DNA of 64,000 bases from Marinobacter sp. 2_MG-2023. Its GTDB lineage: Bacteria > Pseudomonadota > Gammaproteobacteria > Pseudomonadales > Oleiphilaceae. Position numbers and translations under genes: made by a program. The stretch is from contig NZ_JAUOPH010000006.1 in assembly GCF_030546935.1 (NCBI RefSeq), positions 1 through 64,000 on the forward strand, in the 5' to 3' direction. Of the stretch, positions 56,452 through 64,000 are shown piece after piece. Numbering within the stretch: the first letter of the stretch is position 1; each line of letters opens with the position of its first letter. Under the pieces are notes generated by a model that had not been told where the DNA came from, did not search any database, and saw only the letters and a program-made list of their open reading frames with translations.

Positions 56452-57720
56452 ATGACCGACGCCGTTAGACCAAATCCCGATGTCAGCACCACCACTAAGG
56501 AAGTGAGCGATTTCTACGAACGCCACCCCTACCCTCCTCCCGTGGACAACCTGGATCGCTACGACAAACGTTGGACAGATGAACGGCGTCGCACCGATTA
56601 CCATCTGTTCTGGCCCTCCCAAAGCTACCGGGATGACTTTACTATTCTGGTTGCCGGTTGCGGTACGTCCCAGGCCGCCAAATACGCACTGCGCTGGCCC
56701 AAAGCACGGGTGACCGGAATTGATGTCAGCGCCAACAGCATTCAACACACCGAAGCCTTAAAGAAAAAATACAAACTCAACAATCTGACCGTCTTAAAAC
56801 TGCCCGTAGAAGAGGCGGGCAAACTGAGTCAACAATTTGATCTGATTGTCAGCACGGGCGTTCTCCATCACCTGCCCGACCCGGATTCAGGATTACGATC
56901 CCTGCGCGACGTGTTACTACCCCACGGCGCCATGCAGTTGATGGTGTACGCACCTTACGGCCGTGCAGGCGTGTATTTACTTCAGGATTACTGCCGCAGG
57001 CTTGGTATCGGAACCAGCTCCCGTGAAATTCAGGACCTTGCGACAAGCCTGCAGGCTCTACCGCCAGACCATCCTCTGGTCCCGTTGTTACAGCATGCCC
57101 CTGATTTTAATGATGAGGCCGGTATTGCCGACGCCCTGCTTCACCCTCAGGACCGAGCCTACTCAGTGCCGGAATTCCTGAATTTTCTTTCCATGGCCGA
57201 CCTCAAGCTTGGCCGCTGGGTACGGCAAGCCGCCTACCTGCCTCATTGCGGCGCACTGGCCTCATCGCCCCATAACGCTCTGCTGGAGAGGCTTCCTCTT
57301 GCAGAACAATACGCTGCCATAGAGGACTTCCGCGGCACCATGGTGCGGCACAGTGCGGTGGTCTATCCCAAAGACCATGCCAGGGACCAGGTCGTCTCGT
57401 TCACCGGATCTGGCTGGTTGGATGCTATTCCCTTAAAGCAACCTGACACCATCGCCGTGGAAGAGAAATTGCCACCGGGAAGCGCCGCCGTATTAATAAA
57501 CCGGAGCCACACCTACACGGATATCTACCTGCCCATAACCCAGGGTCAAAAGGCGCTTTATGATCAAATTGATGGCAAGCAGAGCATCCGCCTGATTATC
57601 GAGCGCATTGCCGGACAAACTCACAATGAAGTCCTGCATGAAAATGTCCGGCGTTTTTTCGAACAACTCTGGCGCTACGACCAGATTCTGCTCGATAACT
57701 CCAAAACCTCCGGTTGCTAA
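56452..57720 (+). CDS. class I SAM-dependent methyltransferase
   Basis: 422 residues. The N-terminal half is a methyltransferase: SAM motif I VAGCGTSQAAKYA, acidic motif II TGIDVS and VSTGVLHHLPDP. The C-terminal half (about 240-422) has no recognisable fold but contains the segment YDQIDGKQSIRLIIERI, seen in related bacterial methyltransferases. The substrate is unknown. It lies 107 bases after the sulfatase on the same strand behind the hairpin, so cotranscription is uncertain. Confidence 0.85.
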   Translation: MTDAVRPNPDVSTTTKEVSDFYERHPYPPPVDNLDRYDKRWTDERRRTDYHLFWPSQSYRDDFTILVAGCGTSQAAKYALRWPKARVTGIDVSANSIQHTEALKKKYKLNNLTVLKLPVEEAGKLSQQFDLIVSTGVLHHLPDPDSGLRSLRDVLLPHGAMQLMVYAPYGRAGVYLLQDYCRRLGIGTSSREIQDLATSLQALPPDHPLVPLLQHAPDFNDEAGIADALLHPQDRAYSVPEFLNFLSMADLKLGRWVRQAAYLPHCGALASSPHNALLERLPLAEQYAAIEDFRGTMVRHSAVVYPKDHARDQVVSFTGSGWLDAIPLKQPDTIAVEEKLPPGSAAVLINRSHTYTDIYLPITQGQKALYDQIDGKQSIRLIIERIAGQTHNEVLHENVRRFFEQLWRYDQILLDNSKTSGC

Positions 57721-57743
57721 AAGCCAGCGCCCTGCCTCTGAAT

Positions 57744-58475
57744 TCAGGCTGAAAAAGCCCGGGCCCAGGTGCGCTCGACGGCCTCAAACAGGCTGTCGGT
57801 GGCCAGCGCCAGCAGCCCTATCAGGATTGCACCTTGCAGAACGTAGGCGGTATTACCATTAACCAGCCCCGCAATCACAGGGTCTCCCAGCGTGCGGGCA
57901 CCGATGGTTGAGCCGATCGCAGCGGTTGCGATGTTGATGGTGACTGAAGTTCGGATGCCGGCCAGTATCACTCGCCCAGCCAAAGGAAGCTCCACCTTCA
58001 GCAAAACTTGCACGGAAGACATACCCATGCCTTTGGCGGATTCAAGCACCGCCGGGTTAATACCGTTCAGGCCTGCCAGGGTATTCCGCAGAATTGGCAG
58101 TAATCCATAAAGCACCAGTGCAAACAGCGTCGGTTTTTCGCCAAACCCCATGAGGGGCACTGCAAGCGCCAGTACAGCAACGGGCGGCACGGTCTGGCCG
58201 ATGGAAGCTATCTGGCTGACCAGTGGCAGGAACTCCCGACCGAAAGGGCGGGTCACAAAAATGCCGGCAGAGACAGCCACCAGCGTGCCGATTGCGGCGG
58301 AAACCAGCACGAGCCATATGTGACTCTGCAATAGCGTTAAAAAACTGTCTCTTTTGTAAATCAGGTTATCGCTGCCGGGTTCCACCCATGAAAAAAACGG
58401 CGTCATTGTGGGCAGCCAGGCTGCCAGCAAACATAATGAAGCAATCAAGACCAGCGGTGCTAACCAGACCCGCAT
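57744..58475 (-). CDS. yehW: osmoprotectant ABC transporter permease (YehW-like)
   Basis: 243 residues, exactly the size of E. coli YehW, with about six membrane segments and the permease signature GLNGINPAVLESAKGMGMS. It is the last gene of a four-gene operon ordered as osmF-yehY-yehX-yehW, which imports glycine betaine-like solutes. Its start overlaps the stop of the ATPase gene. Confidence 0.88.
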   Translation of the reverse strand: MRVWLAPLVLIASLCLLAAWLPTMTPFFSWVEPGSDNLIYKRDSFLTLLQSHIWLVLVSAAIGTLVAVSAGIFVTRPFGREFLPLVSQIASIGQTVPPVAVLALAVPLMGFGEKPTLFALVLYGLLPILRNTLAGLNGINPAVLESAKGMGMSSVQVLLKVELPLAGRVILAGIRTSVTINIATAAIGSTIGARTLGDPVIAGLVNGNTAYVLQGAILIGLLALATDSLFEAVERTWARAFSA

Positions 58476-59422
58476 TACGCACCGCCCTGCAGGAGCTGTT
58501 CACGTGTTACCGTACCAACTTCTTCGCCGGCTTCACTATTTACCGGCAGTCGTGATGCATTCTTCCAGACCATAACCGATAGTGCGAAGCGTAAGCTATC
58601 GGCCTCCTTCAGACCGTCCGCATTAGGTTCCCGTTTGCGAGGCTGAGGGTACCGTTCCATCAACTCGCCCACCGAGCGCAAAGCCAGAAGTTTCAGCCCG
58701 CGATCACCCTTGCCTATCAGGTTTTCCACAAAGGCGGATGCAGGCCGCCGAAGAATCTCCTCTGGTGTATCGTGTTGAATGATTTTCCCCTTATCCATTA
58801 CTGCGATACGGGTAGCCAGCTTCAGGGCTTCATCAATATCGTGGGTCACGAATACGGTGGTTTTATTCAATTGCCGCTGGATCCGTAACATCTCCTGCTG
58901 CAGATTTTCCCGCGTGATGGCATCCAGCGCGCCAAAAGGCTCGTCCATCAGCAGAATATTCGGGTCGCCCGCCAACGCTCGCGCCACTCCCACTCGCTGA
59001 GCCTGGCCACCGGAAAGCTGGTGGGGGTATTTAATCGCATCGGTTTCTGGATCGAGACCCAACAAGATCAGCAGCTCATCAACACGCTCATCGCGTTTGC
59101 CGGCTGGCCATTTGAGCAGGTCGGGCACTACACCGATATTGCGTGCGACAGTCCAATGTGGGAACAACCCGGTGCTTTGTATGGCGTAGCCCATATTCAG
59201 CCGCAGAGCCTCGGGGTCGGCTTTGTTGATATCCTCGCCATCCACAAGGATTTCGCCGCTTGTACGGGGTAAAAGACGATTGATCATCCGAAGCGTGGTG
59301 GACTTGCCGCAGCCCGAACTGCCCACCAGAACGCAAACCTCGCCGGTTTCTACAGTCAGATCAATATCATCAACCGCCACGGCATCACCGAAACGCCGAG
59401 TGACGCTTTTCAGCTCAATCAC
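58475..59422 (-). CDS. yehX: osmoprotectant ABC transporter ATP-binding protein (YehX-like)
   Basis: 315-residue ABC ATPase: Walker A GSSGCGKST, signature LSGGQAQR, Walker B ILLMDEPFGALDA and switch VTHDIDEA. The C-terminal tail (about 225-315) lacks a clear pair of CBS domains, as in the YehX group. It overlaps the YehY-like permease gene by 4 bases, so the operon is translationally coupled. Confidence 0.92.
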   Translation of the reverse strand: MIELKSVTRRFGDAVAVDDIDLTVETGEVCVLVGSSGCGKSTTLRMINRLLPRTSGEILVDGEDINKADPEALRLNMGYAIQSTGLFPHWTVARNIGVVPDLLKWPAGKRDERVDELLILLGLDPETDAIKYPHQLSGGQAQRVGVARALAGDPNILLMDEPFGALDAITRENLQQEMLRIQRQLNKTTVFVTHDIDEALKLATRIAVMDKGKIIQHDTPEEILRRPASAFVENLIGKGDRGLKLLALRSVGELMERYPQPRKREPNADGLKEADSLRFALSVMVWKNASRLPVNSEAGEEVGTVTREQLLQGGA

Positions 59423-60594
59423 TTTGATGTCTCCTGAAATTTCAATGCCGACAAAATGGCATCGGCCGCCAGTGCCAGAAACACCGTGGGCAAGGCACCG
59501 AGCAGTACCAGATCCATCGCGGCCTGGCCCAGCCCCTGAAATATGAACGTGCCAAAGCCTCCAGCGCCAATCAGTGCGGCGACAGCGGTCAGGCCAATGG
59601 CCTGTATGGTGGTAATCCGCACACCTTCAATAATGACTGGCAGCGCGAGAGGAAGCTTTACCTGGCGGAATATCTGTCGCTCGTTCATTCCCATGCCACG
59701 CCCTGCATCAACAACAGACTCAGGCACCTCCATCAAAGCAACATAGGTGTTGCGCACCATTGGCAGCAGGCTATAGGCTATCAGTGCCAGCAAAGCCGGC
59801 GCCCAGCCAATGCCGCGTATGCCCAGCGTCTGAAGGAAAGGAAAGGCATCCGACAATGCCCCCAAAGGCGCAATCAGAAGCCCGAAAAGCGCCAGACTGG
59901 GGATGGTCTGCATAAAACTGACCAGCCCCAGCAGCGGTCGCCGCATCCGCTCCCGTTTCACCATGGCAACCGCCAGAGCGAAGGCGAGCATAGCACTGAT
60001 GGCAACGGCCCCCAGCGACAATGATAAGTGCACGGTTAGCGCCTGGAAAAACTGATCCGAACGATTGCTGTACTCACGGATAAGCGCCAGGCTGGACAAT
60101 CCCTCACGGCTTGCGCAGAGCCACCAACCAGCCACAATCAGAAGCACTGTTGATAACTGAAAACGGCGTGAGGCTTTGAGTTGGCCAAGAGTTTCCAGCA
60201 GCATCAGGGCAAGAAGAAACGCCAAACTCCAGAACCCTGCACCTACACCAATCCTGGCATAGCCGGAATCCTCCGGCAGCTGGCGTCGCGCTAATACCTC
60301 GAGCAACAGCGGTAAAGTCATCAGGGCGACCGTCAGCACGACCGCCACCACCTGAAAGCGTTTTTGGGCTGGCCTTGTTGCGAGCACAAACACAACCACT
60401 AGCAGAGATATTACAGCACCCGTCCCAAGCCAGCCGGTCGAAGCATAAAGGCCGTAGCCGGTTCCAGACACAATGCGGTTGGGCTGAACCACACCCAGAT
60501 CCAGCAGCCACACGCATCCCAGCGCAGCCAGTGCTAACGCTTGCACTACACGATTAGATTTCACAGGGTTCGGCAGTGTCGTGATTAAAGGCAC
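59419..60594 (-). CDS. yehY: osmoprotectant ABC transporter permease (YehY-like)
   Basis: 391 residues, matching the long permease YehY (about 385) rather than YehW. The N-terminal half has extra membrane segments, and the C-terminal half is the transport domain, with YVALMEVPESVVDAGRGMGM. It lies between the binding-protein gene (3-base gap) and the ATPase gene (4-base overlap). Confidence 0.9.
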   Translation of the reverse strand: MPLITTLPNPVKSNRVVQALALAALGCVWLLDLGVVQPNRIVSGTGYGLYASTGWLGTGAVISLLVVVFVLATRPAQKRFQVVAVVLTVALMTLPLLLEVLARRQLPEDSGYARIGVGAGFWSLAFLLALMLLETLGQLKASRRFQLSTVLLIVAGWWLCASREGLSSLALIREYSNRSDQFFQALTVHLSLSLGAVAISAMLAFALAVAMVKRERMRRPLLGLVSFMQTIPSLALFGLLIAPLGALSDAFPFLQTLGIRGIGWAPALLALIAYSLLPMVRNTYVALMEVPESVVDAGRGMGMNERQIFRQVKLPLALPVIIEGVRITTIQAIGLTAVAALIGAGGFGTFIFQGLGQAAMDLVLLGALPTVFLALAADAILSALKFQETSK

Positions 60595-60597
60595 TGG

Positions 60598-61587
60598 TTA
60601 GTCCAGACTAAGGCTTTCCAGATAATCCCGGGCTACCGCTTCCGCAGGAGCGCCTTCAACTGCAACCTTCGCATTCAGCGCTTGCAGGGTTTCCAGGTCG
60701 AGCGATTCGAAAACAGGCTTGAGCAATGGGCGTATTTCAGGATAGGCCTCCAATACGCTTGCTCTGACAATGGGTGCCGGTTGGTAGACCGGCTGCACAC
60801 CTTTGGTGTCTTCCATCACCTTCAGGCCGAGTGCATTGAGGCCACCATCGGTGCCATAGGCCATGGCCCCGTTAACATCATTTGAATTGATTGCTGCTGC
60901 CCGCAGGGTTGCTGCGGTATTTCCGCCCGACAGAATAAGCAGCTGATCAGACCTCAAGGTAAATCCGTAAGCTTTCTGGAACGCCGGCAGGGCGCTGGCC
61001 GACTCGACAAACTCGGCACTGGCGGCAAATTCAAACGGCTTGCCAGCGTTTATGTAGTCCGCCAAATCTTCGAGGGTTGCCAGGTTGTTTTCCTTCGCCA
61101 AATCGCCCCGAACACTCATCGCCCAGGTGTTGTTGGCGTTCGCAGGGGTGAGCCAGACAATGCCCTCGGCTTCGCGGTCAAGCTCGGCTGCCATTTCGTA
61201 TGCCTTTGCGGCATCTTTCCATACCGGGCTATCCGCCTTGTTGTAGAAGAAGGCAGCGTTGCCGGTGTACTCAGGGTAAAGATCGATTTCTCCGGCCTTG
61301 ATCGCACTACGTACAATGCTGGTGCTGCCAAGCTGCAGCCGGTTTTCTACGGGAACGCCTCCACTTTCCAGGCGCTGCAGAATCATCTGACCAAGAACCC
61401 CACCCTCCGTATCGATTTTCGAAGAAACCACCACGGGGTCCTGCGCCGAAACCGAACCGGACACACACATCAACGCAAGAGCAATACATTTCACCAATGA
61501 TTGCGAGATCCCACGACACGCTCTGTTCTGGGCCAGAGCTTTATATTGGCGCGTAACTCGACTTATTCTGAAATTTGGGAGAAGCAC
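60598..61587 (-). CDS. osmF: osmoprotectant ABC transporter substrate-binding protein (OsmF-like)
   Basis: 329-residue periplasmic binding protein with a signal peptide ending near ALALMCVSGSVSA. The mature part starts with PVVVSSKIDTEGGVLGQMI and has EIDLYPEYTGNAAFF, typical of the OsmF/OpuCC group that binds quaternary amines. The start is GTG 61587 with GAGGAA 8 bases upstream. It is first in the four-gene operon. The actual ligand cannot be told from the sequence. Confidence 0.9.
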   Translation of the reverse strand: MLLPNFRISRVTRQYKALAQNRACRGISQSLVKCIALALMCVSGSVSAQDPVVVSSKIDTEGGVLGQMILQRLESGGVPVENRLQLGSTSIVRSAIKAGEIDLYPEYTGNAAFFYNKADSPVWKDAAKAYEMAAELDREAEGIVWLTPANANNTWAMSVRGDLAKENNLATLEDLADYINAGKPFEFAASAEFVESASALPAFQKAYGFTLRSDQLLILSGGNTAATLRAAAINSNDVNGAMAYGTDGGLNALGLKVMEDTKGVQPVYQPAPIVRASVLEAYPEIRPLLKPVFESLDLETLQALNAKVAVEGAPAEAVARDYLESLSLD

Positions 61588-61719
61588 GGGTATTCCTCTT
61601 TGTCATTGGGCTGCTTTCACCAGCCCGGGTTTCAATGAGTTTGACAGCACTACTATATCTATATCGTAGGTCAAAAAGTCCAATTCGCTCTTGAGTACCT
61701 ATGCCTTCCAAACCTCTTC

Positions 61720-62850
61720 TCAGGCTTGAATCGCTTCCAAAGCCACTCTCAGGTTCTCCACCGTTCGATCCACATTATTCAGTTTTTCCAGTCCAAACAG
61801 CCCCATGCGGAACGTACAAAAACTTTCGGGCTCACCACACATCAAGGGCACTCCCGCCGCCGTCTGCAAGCCCTGCTCACGGAACAGGCTGGTATTGTGA
61901 ATATTAATATCGTCGGTATACAGAACCACAACGCTAGGTGATGCAAACTCCGAAGCGGCTACGCTTTTGAAGCCGGCACCGTAAAACAGTTCACGCACCT
62001 GCTTGCCAAGTTCTTCCTGGCGTTTGTAAAGCAGATCCGGCCCAGCTTTCAGCGTCTCGAGCATGGCATCACGAAGAATCACCAAGGTGTCAGTAGGCAT
62101 GGTTGCGTGGTATGCATGGCTCCCGGACTCATAGGCCTGCATAATTTGGGACCATTTGCGCAGGTCTCCCGCGAAGCTGCTGCTGGTGGTTTCCTCCATG
62201 CGTGCGATCGCCCTTTCACTCAAAGTAATCAGAGCTGCGCAGGGTGAGGCGCTCCAGCCTTTCTGCGGCGCGGTAATAAGAACGTCTACGCCGCAGGCTT
62301 TGGTGTCAACCCATAGGGCTCCCGAGGCTACGCAATCCAGTACAAACAGGCCACCAACCTCCGTTACTGCGTCACCTATAGTTTTCAGATAGTCATCTGG
62401 CAGCACAATACCTGCGGCGGTTTCCACATGAGGAACAAAGACAACTGCGGGTTTTTCCGCTCTTATGCGCTCCGCCACCTCTTTGGCTGGAACAGGTGCG
62501 TATGCTGCCTGAGGCGAATCATCCAGAGCCCGGGCTTTTAGTACGGTAATGTTGTCAGTGATTCGTCCCGCTTCCAGTATCTGTGACCAGCGGTAACTGA
62601 ACCAGCCATTACGCACCACAAGACAGCTCTCTGCGTTGGCAAACTGACGGGCAACAGCCTCCATCCCGAAGCTACCGCCTCCCGGGACAATAACCGCGCC
62701 TTCCGCGCTGTACACCTGTCTCAGGATGGCAGAAATATCCCGCATCACCTTTTGGAAGGGTGCCGACATGTGATTCAGCGAGCGATCATTGAAGACCACG
62801 GAGTATTCGAGCAATCCGTCGGGGTCAACGGAAGGAAACAATCTGGACAT
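61720..62850 (-). CDS. class V aminotransferase (alanine/serine-glyoxylate type)
   Basis: 376-residue PLP enzyme; the Schiff-base Lys is in ITAPQKGWSASP, with the cofactor Asp in FVLDCVASG upstream. The N-terminus (MSRLFPSVDPDGLLEYS) differs from the classical serine-glyoxylate enzymes. Likely donors and acceptors are alanine or serine with glyoxylate, but this is family-level inference. It lies 132 bases upstream of osmF on the same strand, with no terminator seen between them. Confidence 0.85.
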   Translation of the reverse strand: MSRLFPSVDPDGLLEYSVVFNDRSLNHMSAPFQKVMRDISAILRQVYSAEGAVIVPGGGSFGMEAVARQFANAESCLVVRNGWFSYRWSQILEAGRITDNITVLKARALDDSPQAAYAPVPAKEVAERIRAEKPAVVFVPHVETAAGIVLPDDYLKTIGDAVTEVGGLFVLDCVASGALWVDTKACGVDVLITAPQKGWSASPCAALITLSERAIARMEETTSSSFAGDLRKWSQIMQAYESGSHAYHATMPTDTLVILRDAMLETLKAGPDLLYKRQEELGKQVRELFYGAGFKSVAASEFASPSVVVLYTDDINIHNTSLFREQGLQTAAGVPLMCGEPESFCTFRMGLFGLEKLNNVDRTVENLRVALEAIQA

Positions 62851-63227
62851 GGAGGGAAACCCCTTACTGGTGAAGTCTGTGGATGAATAAGCTATATCGC
62901 CAGTCTAACAAAACTGGCGTTCTGCTTTTTATTTCTTACGTTTTCCTCGGGCCTACTTGTGGAAACCGACAAAAGCTTATAACTTGATCATAGTGACTAT
63001 TTTGTCGCTTTCTCCTTTAGTTATCAGAAACAACGCATCAGGTGAGCCTGTGAGAACGCTTTTCTCAGAGACCATTCCTCTTTACTGTTTCGGTGCCCGC
63101 CCACAGGCAGGCACTGCTGGCGTGTTGTCCGCCTTTCTCTTTTCTCGCTGAATCCGCTTTTAAAACGCCGGATTCGGCGTCTGAATCCTGAAATCCCGAG
63201 TTACTAATCTATTTTCTGGAGATTACT
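62851..63227. other. intergenic region between aminotransferase and rnk
   Basis: 377 bases holding the divergent promoters of the two genes. A small hairpin (ACGCC/GGCGT around GGATTC, 63165-63180) sits about 50 bases before the rnk ATG. A 64-codon frame at 62957-63151 has no ribosome-binding site and is not counted as a gene. Confidence 0.5.
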
Positions 63228-63611
63228 ATGGCTGATATGCCGGCAATATTGGTTGCTGAAGAAGACTTCAACCGTTTAAACACCCTGATCGAAAAACTGG
63301 GTGATTCGGATGCTGCAGATGGTCTGGATGATGAGCTGAGCCGGGCAACGCTTGTCCCGCTCGCGGAAATGCCGGCCCACGTAGTAACAATGAATTCCAG
63401 CGTTCGCTTCAAGAACGAGGATAGCGGTCAGGAACAGGAGCTGACTTTGGTGTATCCGCACGAAGTGGGCACAGGAGAAGGTAAAATATCTATTCTTGCG
63501 CCAGCGGGCTCTGCCCTGCTCGGCCTTTCGGTGGGCGATTCAATCGAGTGGCCAATCCGTGGCCGCAATAATATCCATCTCAAAATCATTCACGTTACCC
63601 GGCAGGGCTGA
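63228..63611 (+). CDS. rnk: nucleoside diphosphate kinase regulator Rnk
   Basis: 127-residue GreA/GreB-family protein with a short N-terminal coiled coil and a C-terminal FKBP-like domain (LVYPHEVGTGEGKISILAPAG, GLSVGDSIEW). Rnk binds RNA polymerase and in E. coli influences nucleoside diphosphate kinase level. The ATG follows TCTGGAGATTACT. It is convergent with a chemotaxis receptor gene. Confidence 0.93.
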   Translation: MADMPAILVAEEDFNRLNTLIEKLGDSDAADGLDDELSRATLVPLAEMPAHVVTMNSSVRFKNEDSGQEQELTLVYPHEVGTGEGKISILAPAGSALLGLSVGDSIEWPIRGRNNIHLKIIHVTRQG

Positions 63612-63628
63612 TCACCGGGTAAGGGTTG

Positions 63629-63655
63629 CGGGTACGGCCTGACAAGGCCGTCCCG
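63629..63655. terminator. hairpin between rnk and the chemotaxis receptor gene
   Basis: CGGG-T-ACGGCCT and AGGCCGT-CCCG pair around a 4-base loop, with one bulged T. It lies between two convergent stop codons. No T-run is present, so termination by this hairpin alone is uncertain. Confidence 0.5.
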
Positions 63656-63661
63656 ACACGG

Positions 63662-64000
63662 CTAGTCTTTGCTCAAACGGAACTGGTCAATGGTTTCTCT
63701 GAGCGCCTCGGCCATCACAAGCAAATCACCTGCAATATCCGCCGTTTCCTGAGCATCCGTTGACGTCTGCTCTGCAGATCGGCTGATTTCAATCACGTTC
63801 TGATTAATAGCCTCTGACACATCGCTCTGCTCATTCGCCGCGCTTTCCATTTCCTGGTTGAGTGATGTAATTTCACGAACGGCTGCTGCAATACTCTGCA
63901 ACTCAGACTCTACCTTCAAAATGGCCTCTACCTGATGCCCCGCCATGTCCGAGGCATCGCGCATGGTAGCCACGCAATCGACCACCTCGCTTTTGAGCCC
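63662..64000 (-). CDS. methyl-accepting chemotaxis protein, C-terminal part (cut by window)
   Basis: The frame runs open to the right edge, so only the last 112 residues are visible. They form the C-terminal coiled-coil arm of a methyl-accepting chemotaxis signalling domain, with typical heptads (VREITSLNQEMESAANEQSD, INQNVIEISRSAEQTS). The hairpin tip that contacts CheA/CheW, the membrane segments and the ligand domain lie outside the window. Confidence 0.85.
   Translation of the reverse strand, partial: GLKSEVVDCVATMRDASDMAGHQVEAILKVESELQSIAAAVREITSLNQEMESAANEQSDVSEAINQNVIEISRSAEQTSTDAQETADIAGDLLVMAEALRETIDQFRLSKD

Noticed and set aside
62957..63151. 64-codon frame before rnk
   Set aside because: No ribosome-binding site, and it occupies the divergent promoter region of rnk and the aminotransferase.
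1..64000. CRISPR array, prophage or conventional insertion sequence
   Set aside because: No regularly spaced repeats, no phage structural genes and no transposase were seen; the only mobile element supported is the tRNA-Arg island.

Overview
The window looks like a chromosome segment of a marine gammaproteobacterium close to Marinobacter. The strongest pointers are a 661-codon two-domain fatty acyl reductase of the kind known from Marinobacter wax-ester synthesis (34174-36159), and gene orders shared with pseudomonads: mtnA-mtaD-ubiG-mupP-yciK (20333-25134) and motY/pyrC/rnt (31233-34089). Almost all of the DNA is ordinary, densely packed chromosome. The left edge (1-340) carries three tandem stringent-type rRNA promoters and a boxA leader reading leftward into an rRNA operon outside the window.

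Region by region: 439-8292 holds purT, DUF1289, a gamma carbonic anhydrase-like protein, two Nudix hydrolases, a NIF3-like protein and purL. 8533-20344 has mltF, recX, a DUF349 protein, a ComFB protein, a thiolase plus multifunctional beta-oxidation pair, prc and an overlapping HTH gene. 20333-27322 has methylthioadenosine salvage, ubiG, mupP, yciK, a thioredoxin-fold protein, yaaA, DUF2788 and rdgC. 27368-34089 has a Pat-type protein acetyltransferase divergent from a histone-deacetylase-like gene, then motY, pyrC and rnt. 34174-41107 has the acyl reductase, an M16 protease and two glycosyltransferases.

A tRNA-Arg(CCT) gene at 41194-41270 is the attachment site of a 3.6-kb island. The island is bounded by a perfect 20-bp direct repeat (41252-41271 and 44855-44874). 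It holds a truncated tyrosine integrase and a two-gene operon: a UG/Abi-type reverse transcriptase (YVDD) overlapping by 4 bp a small protein with PD-(D/E)XK nuclease motifs. A 718-base untranslated stretch lies upstream. This is the best candidate for a defence system in the window.

To the right (45111-57720) lies a signalling cluster: an unknown membrane protein, two tandem membrane histidine kinases (the second with a degenerate ATP-binding domain), a single-domain response regulator, a FixJ/LuxR-type regulator, a three-gene membrane operon (DUF202, ZIP-like, small membrane protein), a radical-SAM sulfatase maturase, a Cys-type sulfatase and a methyltransferase. Four near-identical dyad motifs (GGTGGGACCAA-G-CCTA) sit upstream of four of its transcription units and probably mark one local regulon. 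The window ends with an osmF-yehYXW type osmoprotectant transporter, a class V aminotransferase, rnk and the 3' end of a chemotaxis receptor.
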